Below the pieces are notes generated by a model. It ran no database searches and was not told the DNA's origin. It was given only the letters and a program-made list of their open reading frames with translations. 64,000 nt of DNA from JAMBLL01 sp964460075 (lineage in GTDB: Bacteria > Actinomycetota > Acidimicrobiia > Spongiisociales > UBA5794), in contig CAYWPC010000001.1 in the NCBI GenBank assembly GCA_964460075.1, positions 1 to 64,000 of the forward strand, given 5' to 3'. Below, piece by piece: positions 8,353 to 16,884 of this stretch (position 1 is its first letter; each line of letters opens with the position of its first letter). Both the position numbers and the translations under genes were made by a program.

Positions 8353-9201
8353 ATGATGCAACTCCAGCGCTCGGTTGAGTTTCTCGCAGCACTCGAACAA
8401 CGAGACGGCTATCCGCCGATGAGCGAGGCCAAGATGCCATCGTTTCGTGACTCCCAGGCCGCGGTGACTGTCGTAGAGGACGATGTGATTCGCGCTGTTG
8501 GCGCGATTGCCAGGCATCGACAGAGCGACGGAACGTTGCATGCATCGATTGAGACGGCTGTGGACCCGTCGATGCGCTTCACCGAGTTCGAGGGTGCTGT
8601 CCTAGATGCGACCCTGGAGCTTGCTGATCGGAACGAGTTGCTATCGGTGTGGTCGAATCGCGTATCACTCGATCGGGCGCTTGACCAGAAGGGATTTGTC
8701 GTGGTTCGCACGTTGGCCTACCTCGTCGTCGATCTTCCCATCGAGATGCAGCACGAAGGTCCTCGATCGTCCGTGAACCTACGCACATTCGTGCCAGAGG
8801 ACGTGCCAAGCTTGGTCAAGGTGAACGCGGAAGCGTTCGCTGGTCACAGGGAGGCAGCGTCACTCACCGAGGCGGATGTCTGGGCCATGTCAACAGAACG
8901 GTGGTTTGATCCTCGGGGGCTCATCATTGTTGAGGATGGGCTTGATGTTGTTGGGTTTTGTTGGACGAAGGTTCATGCCAATGGAGATGGCGAGATTTTC
9001 CGCATTGCCGTCTCGCCCAGTCATCAGGCGACAGGTGTGGGGAGAGGTGCCCTGGAAGCAGGATTCGTACATCTCGCGGAGCGTCCCGATGTGGTGAGGG
9101 GAACATTGTGGGTCGACACATCGAACCGGCGTGCCATGCAACTCTATGCGTCCCTTGGGATGGAGTCCGAGCGAACAATTAATGAATTCGAGAGCTCGTA
9201 G
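8353..9201 (+). CDS. mshD: MshD-like GNAT acetyltransferase (mycothiol synthase family)
   Basis: 282 aa, a little shorter than typical MshD (about 300-315). MshD acetylates Cys-GlcN-Ins with acetyl-CoA in the last step of mycothiol synthesis. The C-terminal GNAT domain (about residues 138-275) shows NAEAFAGHRE, WFDPRGLIIVED, GFCWTKVH and the acetyl-CoA loop HQATGVGRGALE, a pattern I associate with MshD. The N-terminal half is a weak second GNAT-like domain, as in MshD's tandem architecture. TAAGGT 6 nt before the first ATG suggests a leaderless mRNA. It could be a GNAT of other specificity; no other mycothiol gene is in the window. Confidence 0.62.
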   Translation: MMQLQRSVEFLAALEQRDGYPPMSEAKMPSFRDSQAAVTVVEDDVIRAVGAIARHRQSDGTLHASIETAVDPSMRFTEFEGAVLDATLELADRNELLSVWSNRVSLDRALDQKGFVVVRTLAYLVVDLPIEMQHEGPRSSVNLRTFVPEDVPSLVKVNAEAFAGHREAASLTEADVWAMSTERWFDPRGLIIVEDGLDVVGFCWTKVHANGDGEIFRIAVSPSHQATGVGRGALEAGFVHLAERPDVVRGTLWVDTSNRRAMQLYASLGMESERTINEFESS

Positions 9202-9205
9202 GAAG

Positions 9206-9409
9206 TCAGCCGAAGGGCTGCCCACAGTTAGGACAGTGGTTGTCGGTCTCGCGTGTCTGGGACTGACACCAAGGGCAAGGTAAGTCGCTCGACTCGTCGA
9301 ACGCGGCATATGAGACCTGCTGCAGGTTATCCGCAGCAGGTCTGTGACTGCCGATTGCTGCAAGAGCAATGATCACGAAGACTCCAGCGAACGCCATCTC
9401 CACCTTCAC
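9206..9409 (-). CDS. Small membrane-anchored zinc-ribbon protein
   Basis: 67 aa from GTG 9409, or 63 aa from ATG 9397. A hydrophobic N-terminal helix is followed by a C-terminal C-P-W-C...C-P-N-C pair (14 residues between the Cys pairs), a typical zinc ribbon. The stop lies 4 nt beyond the stop of the GNAT gene on the other strand. Function unknown; the coding call rests on the clean helix-plus-zinc-ribbon architecture. Confidence 0.6.
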   Translation of the reverse strand: MKVEMAFAGVFVIIALAAIGSHRPAADNLQQVSYAAFDESSDLPCPWCQSQTRETDNHCPNCGQPFG

Positions 9410-9633
9410 GCTCCCTTCGTCGGATACCCCAATCTAACGCTAGGGCGCGAAAAACTACGGTATTGTGGGTACTGCCTCGGCAATTGTCGACAGCGGTGTT
9501 TCGCTTGACCGATCCCTCGGTCGCATCGATGTGATTGGCGTGTTAGCAACGGTCAATGGCATGGAGCGCCATACATAGCATCGCTTTGGGTCATGTCCTT
9601 GGGTCCTTGAGCGATCACGGCGACGCATACGGG

Positions 9634-9639
9634 TAGCCT
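9634..9639 (+). promoter_or_regulatory. -10 box of thrS
   Basis: TAGCCT lies 31 nt before GTG 9671, leaving a leader of about 25 nt with GGCGG as a weak ribosome binding site. No T-box element is recognisable upstream. Confidence 0.4.
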
Positions 9640-9670
9640 TGACGCCTCGCGAGCAGACAAGGCGGCAATC

Positions 9671-11617
9671 GTGTCGATTCATATCACCCTCCCTGACGGC
9701 TCTCAGCGTGAGTATCCCGATGGCGTGACAGGGTTCGATGTGGCGGAGTCGATTGGTCCACGCCTGGCGAAGGCGGCTGTCGCTGTGACAGTGGACAGTG
9801 CCATGTACGATCTCCACAGGCCAATCGGGCGCGACGCAGCCGTCTCGATCATCACAGAGAATACGGAAGCGGGACGCCACGTGGCGCGCCATTCAGCGGC
9901 ACACATCATGGCCCAGGCGGTACTCGAACTGTTTCCAGGTTCCAGCTTCGCCATCGGCCCAGCCATCCAGGACGGCTTCTACTACGACTTCGACGTCGAT
10001 AGACCCTTCACGCCGGAGGATCTAGCCATGATCGAAGCGAAAATGGTGGAGATCGTTGCTGCCGATCAGCCATTCGAGCGAGGAGAGTTGACCTTCGACG
10101 AAGCGCTCAACGCGTTCGCCGACCACCCGTTCAAGAGAGAAATCATTGCAGGCGTCGATGCGGACGAGGGCATTGACGACGAAACGGTGAGCACGTATCG
10201 CAACGAGAACTTCCTCGACCTCTGCCGAGGGCCACACCTTCCGTCAACGGGCCGACTGAAGGCTTTCCGTCTGATGCGGTCGGCCGGTGCGTACTGGCGC
10301 GGAGATGAGTCCAAGCAGCAGCTGCAGCGAATATACGGAACCGCGTGGGAATCGAAGAAGGCGCTTGACGCGTACATGCTTCAACTCAAGGAGGCCGCAC
10401 GCAGGGACCACCGCAAGCTCGGTACAGAGCTCGACTTGTTCTCGTTCCCCTCCGAACTCGGAAGTGGATTAGCTGTCTGGCATCCCAAGGGTGGAATACT
10501 GAGACGAGCCGTCGAGGACTACTCCCGTCGGACACACATGAACCACGGCTACGAGTACGTGGTGACTCCGCACGTTGCCAAGGCCGACCTGTGGAAGACC
10601 TCAGGGCACCTCGACTTTTACCGTGAGGGAATGTACCCCGTAATGGAGCTGGACGGCGGAGAAAACCGACCAGGCCAGGAGTACTTCGTTAAGCCGATGA
10701 ACTGTCCATTTCACATCCTTATCTATCGATCTCGGAGCCGGTCGTATCGGGAATTGCCGCTTCGTCTCTTCGAACTTGGAACCGTCTACAGGTACGAGCG
10801 AAGTGGCGTTCTCCATGGGCTGATGCGCGCACGCGGCTTTACCCAAGACGACAGCCACATATTCACAACCGAAGACGACCTGGCTGATGAACTGAAACGT
10901 CTGCTCGAGTTCGTGCTCATGGTGCTTCGGGATTTCGGTTTCGAGGAATTCGAGGCAGACCTATCGACACGACCGGCCAAGTACGTTGGCGATGTTGACT
11001 TGTGGACGAAGGCAGAGGCGTATCTTGCATCTGCTCTCGACACTGCAGATCTGCCGTACCAGCTTGCACCAGGGGAGGGAGCGTTCTACGGGCCGAAGAT
11101 CGACATACACATCAAGGACGCGATCGGCAGACGCTGGCAGCTGAGTACGATTCAGATCGACTTCGCGCAGCCGGAGAACTTCGAGTTGGAGTATGCAACA
11201 AGCGAGAACACGAAGCTGCGTCCTGTGATGATTCACCGAGCTCTTCTCGGCTCCGTCGAACGCTTCGTGGGGATTCTCGTGGAGCACTATGCGGGCGCTT
11301 TCCCCATGTGGCTTGCACCTGTGCAGGTGACGGTCGTCCCAGTTGCGGATCGCCACAGCGACTACGCGTTCTACGTAGCCAGTCAACTTGCGGAGCGGGG
11401 TCTCCGCGTGCATGTAGACGACGCAGATGAGACGGTCGGCGAGAAGATCCGGCGCGCGATCACGCAGAAGCACCCAGCAGTGATCGTGGTCGGCGACAAG
11501 GACATTGAAGCGTCCACGGTTGGTCTGCGACTGCGAGGCGAGGACAACGAACGTCGCGGGGTTGGCATTGACGAAGTCATCGGCGAGCTCACTGCCATGG
11601 CAGAGCCCCCGCGGTAG
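9671..11617 (+). CDS. thrS: Threonyl-tRNA synthetase
   Basis: 648 aa, full length for bacterial ThrRS. Domains in order: TGS (about residues 1-62); the editing/SAD domain with HSAAHIMA (zinc-site H-x3-H near residue 76) and the downstream RGPHLPSTG; the class II catalytic core with MNCPFHI, YRYERSG, the RGFTQDDSHIF block and ALLGSVERF; and the anticodon-binding domain (about 550-640). Start GTG 9671 gives a complete TGS domain. The preceding 261 nt hold only a probable promoter. In mycobacteria thrS also lies just upstream of the phosphatidylinositol mannoside operon; here the RND gene, a small protein gene and gltA intervene. Confidence 0.96.
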   Translation: MSIHITLPDGSQREYPDGVTGFDVAESIGPRLAKAAVAVTVDSAMYDLHRPIGRDAAVSIITENTEAGRHVARHSAAHIMAQAVLELFPGSSFAIGPAIQDGFYYDFDVDRPFTPEDLAMIEAKMVEIVAADQPFERGELTFDEALNAFADHPFKREIIAGVDADEGIDDETVSTYRNENFLDLCRGPHLPSTGRLKAFRLMRSAGAYWRGDESKQQLQRIYGTAWESKKALDAYMLQLKEAARRDHRKLGTELDLFSFPSELGSGLAVWHPKGGILRRAVEDYSRRTHMNHGYEYVVTPHVAKADLWKTSGHLDFYREGMYPVMELDGGENRPGQEYFVKPMNCPFHILIYRSRSRSYRELPLRLFELGTVYRYERSGVLHGLMRARGFTQDDSHIFTTEDDLADELKRLLEFVLMVLRDFGFEEFEADLSTRPAKYVGDVDLWTKAEAYLASALDTADLPYQLAPGEGAFYGPKIDIHIKDAIGRRWQLSTIQIDFAQPENFELEYATSENTKLRPVMIHRALLGSVERFVGILVEHYAGAFPMWLAPVQVTVVPVADRHSDYAFYVASQLAERGLRVHVDDADETVGEKIRRAITQKHPAVIVVGDKDIEASTVGLRLRGEDNERRGVGIDEVIGELTAMAEPPR

Positions 11618-11656
11618 CGGCATTGTCCGTGCGTCTGTGTGAGAACACGGCATCGG

Positions 11657-11662
11657 TAGGCT
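11657..11662 (+). promoter_or_regulatory. -10 box of RND transporter gene
   Basis: TAGGCT lies 48 nt before GTG 11711; the transcript would start at about 11669, inside the inverted repeat at 11668-11685. Confidence 0.4.
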
Positions 11663-11667
11663 CTCGC

Positions 11668-11685
11668 CTGGAAGGCACTTTCCAG
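11668..11685. promoter_or_regulatory. Inverted repeat at predicted transcription start, candidate operator
   Basis: CTGGAA-GGCACT-TTCCAG is an 18-nt imperfect palindrome with perfect 6-bp arms, placed at the predicted start site of the RND gene. It could be a repressor operator or a 5' hairpin. Confidence 0.35.
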
Positions 11686-11710
11686 CCACAACGCGAGTCG
11701 GAGGAAGTAC

Positions 11711-14410
11711 GTGAAATCACTCGTTAGCGCGCTCGCTGGAGCGGTACGGAGGGCACCGTGGGCTGTCATTGTCGTGACGATCGTCCTCACGGGGATTCTC
11801 GGATCGTTCGCAGGGCAGTTCCAGCCTGCCGAGGACCAAAACTCCTCCTTCGCTCCAGACGCTCCGGAGCTCACAGCCGCTACATTCATCGCAGCGACCT
11901 TCGGCTCGGTATCTCGTATGCAGGTGATCACATCGTCGACAACCGGGGATGTGATCACCCTCGAAGCGCTGAACGCAGCGATGGCGCTCGACGCGGCGGT
12001 GCGCGCGAGCGATAGCGCCCAGTACCTCGCGGACACAGACCAGGTGCCTGCGATCCTGAGCCATCTCGCGCCCGTACAGTTCGCGATCGGAGCGGGAGCC
12101 CCATATCCGACAACCGACGCTGAAGTCAAGGCCTTGTATCTCGCAGGTCTCGACCAGATTCCGCCGGAGTTCCGATCATTTCTCACGGCGTTGCTATCCG
12201 ATGACGCCAACTTCGAAACCGCAACGGCAGAACTCGGTCTCAGCTCCATCACCTACGAGTCGAGCGACAACTTCGATGAACTGGCACAGCGGGCACTGGG
12301 CATAGCCGATGCTGTTGCGACCGTGGAGGTCTCGGACAGCATCAGCATGGAGCCGTTCAACGTGGAACTCATCTTTAGCTCCACCGACGACTTCGAGAAG
12401 GAAGTATCGAGACTGCTGATCGCCGCGGCCCTGATCATCCTTCTTGTTCTCGCAGCGATTTTCCTTGTGAGACCGAAGGGCACGAGGGAGACGGCCACAT
12501 ACATACTCGGCATTGTGCTGATGCTTATCGGATCGGGGATCGCCGTTATTCCTGGTCTTGCCCAGATATTCCCGAGTCTCTTCCCTGCATCTTGGGGGGA
12601 TCTCGAACTCGGCCCTGTGCTGCTCTCCGCCCTTGCGTTCTACGTCGTTGCGTTCTTGATGTGGACCTTCAGCTCACAGCGGCTGCGCCGTACCACTGCA
12701 GACACAATCGTGACATTTCTCACGATCGGCATCGCCATCCAGTGGATGATGGGGTACGGGTTCCTTCGGTTCGAAGACATGTCGCAGATGGTGCAGATCT
12801 TGCCAATCCTCCTGATCGGCCTCGGCGTCGACTACTCCATCCACATGACGATGCGGTACCGACAAGAGCTCCACGCTGGCAAGAGTGTTGACGAATCGAT
12901 TTCGATGGCGATTCGAACCGTTGGTGTTGCTCTCGTGCTCGCGACGCTCACGACGGCGGTCGGCTTTCTCACGAACGTCACGAACGACATCCCGGCGCTG
13001 GCGGAATTCGGTGAGTTGGCTGCGGTCGGAATTGTGTTCTCATTCTTGCTGATGCTCACCTTCGTACCGGCGGTGCGGGAGATTTTGGACCGCAGGGCGG
13101 AACGCAACGACCGCCTCGACACCAGCGACCTTGAGGCGGGGGAGTCTCGGTCGCTTCCGAAGCTCATCGGCAAGACAGCCATCCTTCCGCGGAAATACGC
13201 CACAGCGACGGTGATCGTTGCACTTCTCCTCACAGCACTCGGTGCCTATGGCATGACGGGGCTGTCGACGAAGTTCTCGTTCCTCGACTTCGTGCCTACC
13301 AATTCGCCTCTGCGTGACACGGCTGTCACCGTGGATGCGCGCTTCGACTTCCCTGAGACAACGTCGGTCCTGGTCCGTGGTGACGTTGCGACAGGCGCTG
13401 CGTGGAATGCCATGGTCGCCTCATATGTCGCAGCAGCAAATGTCCCATCACCAGAGGCGCCGCTCGTCAAGTCCATACCGAAGCCCTCAGGCGATTTCCC
13501 AACAGGTACATCGCTCATGTCAGTGATGCTGCGTCTCTTGGACCCTGCGTCAGAGACGCTCGATCAGGAGCTCCTTGGCGTAGCCGTCAGTTTGGGATTC
13601 GGACCCCCAGGGATATTCCCTCCGAACGCCGATCTGTCACGACTGTACGACGAGGCCTTTGCCCGGTACCCCGACGAGATGGCGAGCGTGCTCGCCTCGA
13701 CGGATGGGGCCTACGACGCGGCGCTGTACAACTTCGACACGATCGCGGGAGAGGGTCAAGCCGCCGACCTGGCCGCGGGTCTCAGCGGTGTCTTCGAGCC
13801 GACCAACGAAGTGGGGCTGTCATCGGTGACAACCTCGACCTTCATCATCAACAACCTCGTCATCAACAGCCTGCGGGACTCGCAACTGTCGTCGCTGCTA
13901 CTGACCATGGGCGCAGCACTCCTGCTCCTCGTGATCAACTTCCTCTACGACTCGCGTCGTCCGATGCTTGGTGTCATCACGACCGTACCCGTAGCGATCG
14001 TCGTCATCTGGGTCTTTGGGATAATGGCAGCGCTCGGCATTCCCTTCGGCCCAGTCACGGCAACGATATCTGCGCTTGGCATCGGTATAGGGATCCCGTA
14101 CATGATCCATGTCACACACAGGTACCTTGAGGAGCGAATCGAGTGGGATGACGAGAACGAAGCCATCGAGCACACGCTCATACACACCGGCGGTGCGCTC
14201 GCAGGCTCTGCGATCACGACAATTCTTGGATTTGGAATTCTTGTTACGTCGACCACCATTCCGTTCCGACAGTTCGGTTTCGTGACGGCGTACACCATCC
14301 TGCTTGCGCTGGCTGCTGCAGTCCTCGTGCTGCCTTCAATGCTCGTCCTGTGGGATCGCTGGCATCGGCGCCGGGGTGACACCGCCCTCGACGTCCGACA
14401 TATACGCTGA
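11711..14410 (+). CDS. RND superfamily exporter (MMPL/HAE3-like)
   Basis: 899 aa. GTG 11711 follows GAGGAAG at good spacing. Two homologous halves each have one N-terminal helix (residues about 17-36 and 498-515), a large extracytoplasmic loop, and a block of five or six helices (about 235-455 and 725-885), the 12-helix RND plan. Each half carries the G-(I/L)-G-(V/I)-(D/G)-Y/P helix-4-like motif, seen as GLGVDYSIHM and GIGIGIPYMIHV. The halves resemble the HAE3/MMPL group of lipid or hydrophobic-compound exporters more than the tripartite efflux pumps, and no membrane-fusion protein is adjacent. Cargo is unknown; the nearby phosphatidylinositol mannoside operon makes a lipid plausible but unproven. 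It is followed after 6 nt by a small membrane protein gene. Confidence 0.88.
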   Translation: MKSLVSALAGAVRRAPWAVIVVTIVLTGILGSFAGQFQPAEDQNSSFAPDAPELTAATFIAATFGSVSRMQVITSSTTGDVITLEALNAAMALDAAVRASDSAQYLADTDQVPAILSHLAPVQFAIGAGAPYPTTDAEVKALYLAGLDQIPPEFRSFLTALLSDDANFETATAELGLSSITYESSDNFDELAQRALGIADAVATVEVSDSISMEPFNVELIFSSTDDFEKEVSRLLIAAALIILLVLAAIFLVRPKGTRETATYILGIVLMLIGSGIAVIPGLAQIFPSLFPASWGDLELGPVLLSALAFYVVAFLMWTFSSQRLRRTTADTIVTFLTIGIAIQWMMGYGFLRFEDMSQMVQILPILLIGLGVDYSIHMTMRYRQELHAGKSVDESISMAIRTVGVALVLATLTTAVGFLTNVTNDIPALAEFGELAAVGIVFSFLLMLTFVPAVREILDRRAERNDRLDTSDLEAGESRSLPKLIGKTAILPRKYATATVIVALLLTALGAYGMTGLSTKFSFLDFVPTNSPLRDTAVTVDARFDFPETTSVLVRGDVATGAAWNAMVASYVAAANVPSPEAPLVKSIPKPSGDFPTGTSLMSVMLRLLDPASETLDQELLGVAVSLGFGPPGIFPPNADLSRLYDEAFARYPDEMASVLASTDGAYDAALYNFDTIAGEGQAADLAAGLSGVFEPTNEVGLSSVTTSTFIINNLVINSLRDSQLSSLLLTMGAALLLLVINFLYDSRRPMLGVITTVPVAIVVIWVFGIMAALGIPFGPVTATISALGIGIGIPYMIHVTHRYLEERIEWDDENEAIEHTLIHTGGALAGSAITTILGFGILVTSTTIPFRQFGFVTAYTILLALAAAVLVLPSMLVLWDRWHRRRGDTALDVRHIR

Positions 14411-14416
14411 GACGCA

Positions 14417-14863
14417 ATGAGCGAACACGTGGAAGAGGAGCACCCACCCGAGGAGCTCTTGGTGCCCTACAGGCACCTCGACACGGCAAAGCGAAGGCGA
14501 GCCGGTGCTGCCTACCTCGCAATGGCTGCCATCGCCGGTGTGTTCGCCGCGGTGTCGGGCACCAGCATGCTTTGGTTGACCGCTTCGGTGCCGCTCACAG
14601 GTATTGCGACATACCAGTTCGCTACCGGTTGGAAACTTCAGGTAAGGGACCTCGAAGCTATACGCCTAGCTGGCGAGGCAGCGCCCTTCACATTCGGGCA
14701 CGGCTCCGCGACGCTCCGATTTCGAGGGCCGTTGGCGAAACCCGTATGGCAGGTGCTGCTATTCGCAGACGGACCGGCGCCGGATCGCAGGGCTCTCGTC
14801 ACGATCGACGGTCTGACCGGGGATGTCACAGGCGTATTCGAGGAAGCTGTTCTGGCCCCGTGA
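14417..14863 (+). CDS. Small two-helix membrane protein, unknown function
   Basis: 148 aa starting 6 nt after the RND stop, so probably co-transcribed. An acidic N-terminus (EHVEEEHPPEE) is followed by two adjacent hydrophobic segments (about residues 32-50 and 53-70) and a C-terminal soluble domain of about 75 residues rich in beta-type sequence. No family recognised. It may be an accessory of the exporter, judged only from position. Its stop is 4 nt from the stop of the convergent gltA. Confidence 0.7.
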   Translation: MSEHVEEEHPPEELLVPYRHLDTAKRRRAGAAYLAMAAIAGVFAAVSGTSMLWLTASVPLTGIATYQFATGWKLQVRDLEAIRLAGEAAPFTFGHGSATLRFRGPLAKPVWQVLLFADGPAPDRRALVTIDGLTGDVTGVFEEAVLAP

Positions 14864-14867
14864 ACGA

Positions 14868-16160
14868 CTAACGGCCAGCGAGGTCGACGAAGGGTCGCTC
14901 CGGCTCCCCGATGTAGAGCTGGCGAGGACGCATGATCCGAGTATCGGGATCGAGATTCATCTCCATCCAATGTGCGATCCACCCAGGAAGCCTACCGATC
15001 GCGAACAAGACGGTGAACATCCGGAGCGGGAAGCCGAGTGCACGGAAAATGATCCCTGAGTAGAAGTCGACATTCGGGAAGAGCTTGCGCTCGACGAAGT
15101 AGTCGTCGGCCAGGGCGGCGGCTTCGAGTTCTCTTGCTATCTCGAGCAACGCATCGGAACGATCCATTCGGTCGAGCACGTCTTGAGCGAACGACGCAAG
15201 AACTCGTGCTCTTGGGTCGTAGTTGCTGTACACCCTGTGCCCGAAGCCCATGAGTCGAAACTCGTCGTTTTTGTCCTTGGCTCGCTCAAGCGTCGATGCG
15301 ATCGTGGCGTCGGGATCGTCATGGATCGATTGGAGCATCTCGATCACTGCCTGGTTTGCTCCACCGTGGAGTGGGCCCCACAACGCGCCCATGCCGGCGG
15401 CGACTGCGGTGAACAGGTTGGCCCTACTCGAACCGACACCGCGTACCGTTGCAGTGGAACAGTTCATCTCGTGGTCGGCATGAAGGATCAAGAGGACGTT
15501 GAGCGCCTTGACGATGACAGGGTCGATTCTCGTGTCTTCGACAGGGAGAGCAAACATCATATGGAGGAAGTTCTCGACGTAATCAAGATCGTTCTGCGGA
15601 TACACATACGGCTCACCGATCGACTTCTTGTAGGCCCACGCAGCGATCGTCGGGAGCTTTGCGATGAGTGTTCGCGCCCCTGCATCGATCTCGCCCTTGC
15701 GCATCGGCCTGCGGTACACGTCATAGAACGTCGAGATGGCGTTCGTCGCCGACGACAGAACGGCCATTGGATGAGCCCTGCGCGGGAAGGCGTCGAAGAA
15801 CGACCGCATCTCCTCGTTCAGGAGCGTGTGCGTCGAGATCTGGTCCGTCCAGGCTGCGAGCTCCGCGGCATTCGGAAGTGCGCCATACAAGAGGAGGTAG
15901 GCAACTTCCAGGAACGTACAGTTATTCGCCAGGTCTTCGATTCGATACCCACGGTGCAAGAGCACCCCTGCAGCGCCATCGATGTAGGTAACGGACGATT
16001 TGGCTGTAGCCGTGTTGCCGAATCCGGGATCGAAGGTCACGTAACCGGTCGAGGAGCGGAGCTTCCGGATGTCGAAGCCTGGTTGACCAACAGTCGACTC
16101 GTATACGTCGAGTTCCACCGGCCCGTCGCCGAGGTCGAGTCGTGCCTTGTGTTCAGTCAT
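14868..16160 (-). CDS. gltA: Citrate synthase
   Basis: 430 aa from ATG 16160 (GAAGGG 10 nt upstream); an in-frame ATG at 16178 would add six residues. It condenses acetyl-CoA and oxaloacetate, the entry to the TCA cycle. The type II citrate synthase plan is visible: YRGYRIEDLA-like RGYRIEDLA near residue 74, the active-site His in HADHEMNCST, GPLHGGANQA, and the signature GFGHRVYSNYDPRA with the second catalytic His; the catalytic Asp lies near NVDFYSG. It is transcribed against its neighbours; TAGCGT upstream may be the -10. It is an insertion relative to the mycobacterial thrS-pgsA1 order. Confidence 0.95.
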   Translation of the reverse strand: MTEHKARLDLGDGPVELDVYESTVGQPGFDIRKLRSSTGYVTFDPGFGNTATAKSSVTYIDGAAGVLLHRGYRIEDLANNCTFLEVAYLLLYGALPNAAELAAWTDQISTHTLLNEEMRSFFDAFPRRAHPMAVLSSATNAISTFYDVYRRPMRKGEIDAGARTLIAKLPTIAAWAYKKSIGEPYVYPQNDLDYVENFLHMMFALPVEDTRIDPVIVKALNVLLILHADHEMNCSTATVRGVGSSRANLFTAVAAGMGALWGPLHGGANQAVIEMLQSIHDDPDATIASTLERAKDKNDEFRLMGFGHRVYSNYDPRARVLASFAQDVLDRMDRSDALLEIARELEAAALADDYFVERKLFPNVDFYSGIIFRALGFPLRMFTVLFAIGRLPGWIAHWMEMNLDPDTRIMRPRQLYIGEPERPFVDLAGR

Positions 16161-16269
16161 GCGTATCTGACCCTTCATCTGCGAGGTGGGACGCTACTTG
16201 GACGGCCATGGCCCAGGCGCCCCTGATCGGTCTGATTCTAGTGGAAAGGTGAACCCTCCCAGTCTGTGG

Positions 16270-16275
16270 TACCTT
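16270..16275 (+). promoter_or_regulatory. -10 box of PIM operon
   Basis: TACCTT lies 21 nt before GTG 16297, leaving a short leader with the ribosome binding site GAAGGAG (16284-16290). Confidence 0.4.
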
Positions 16276-16296
16276 TGCGCCTCGAAGGAGAGCTTT

Positions 16297-16884
16297 GTGC
16301 TGGACCTAAAGGGACGCAAGAGGATCGCCCCGTTCCTCGAGCCGATAGCGGCAGTACTGGCGAAGATCGGCTTTACGCCGGCCGTCGTCACCATTGTCGG
16401 ACTCTTGGTAACGATCGCCGGGGCGGCGCTCATGGCGACGGGATACCTCCTCGTCGGGGGGCTCGTTGCAGGCACAGGTGTCGCTCTTGACGCTCTCGAC
16501 GGCCCCCTCGCTCGCCGGCTCGACGCCGCGTCTGCCAGGGGAGCGTTCCTCGACACGATGTCAGACAGGATCGGTGAGATCGCCGTCTGGGTCGGGCTTG
16601 CGGTCTATCTGAGAGCAGAACCGCGGCTCCTCGTGCTCTGCGTCGTTGCTCTTGCAGTTTCGCTGTTGGTTCCCTACGTCCGCGCGAAGGCAGAGTTAGC
16701 TGACCTCGACGGCAGGGGTGGCTGGATGGGGAGAGCTGAACGCATGATCCTCATCCTGCTCGGAACGATCCTGGTCGGTGCAGGGGTGCCAGTGATGGAG
16801 CCTCTGTTGTGGGTGTTCGTCGCTCTGACCGGCTTCACCGTGCTGCAACGCATCCGAAAGACCTGGCAGCAGCTCGACGCGTGA
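16297..16884 (+). CDS. pgsA1: CDP-alcohol phosphotransferase, probable phosphatidylinositol phosphate synthase
   Basis: 195 aa from GTG 16297, with GAAGGAG 6 nt upstream. The CDP-alcohol phosphotransferase signature D-x2-D-G-x2-A-R-x8-G-x3-D-x3-D is complete at about residues 66-90 (DALDGPLARRLD... GAFLDTMSD). Five or six membrane helices are visible. Enzymes of this family in Actinobacteria make phosphatidylinositol phosphate from CDP-diacylglycerol and inositol 1-phosphate. The following patA and pimA genes support that assignment over phosphatidylglycerophosphate synthase. The stop overlaps the patA start as GTGA. Confidence 0.82.
   Translation: MLDLKGRKRIAPFLEPIAAVLAKIGFTPAVVTIVGLLVTIAGAALMATGYLLVGGLVAGTGVALDALDGPLARRLDAASARGAFLDTMSDRIGEIAVWVGLAVYLRAEPRLLVLCVVALAVSLLVPYVRAKAELADLDGRGGWMGRAERMILILLGTILVGAGVPVMEPLLWVFVALTGFTVLQRIRKTWQQLDA

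Noticed and set aside
7305..9201. Patatin next to a GNAT as a possible CBASS-like defence pair
   Set aside because: No nucleotidyltransferase or other defence gene is nearby, and the two are divergent housekeeping-type genes.
9410..9670. T-box riboswitch before thrS (and before alaS at 35802-35889)
   Set aside because: No T-box consensus bulge or specifier stem; only a -10 box is seen, and the gaps before alaS are too short.
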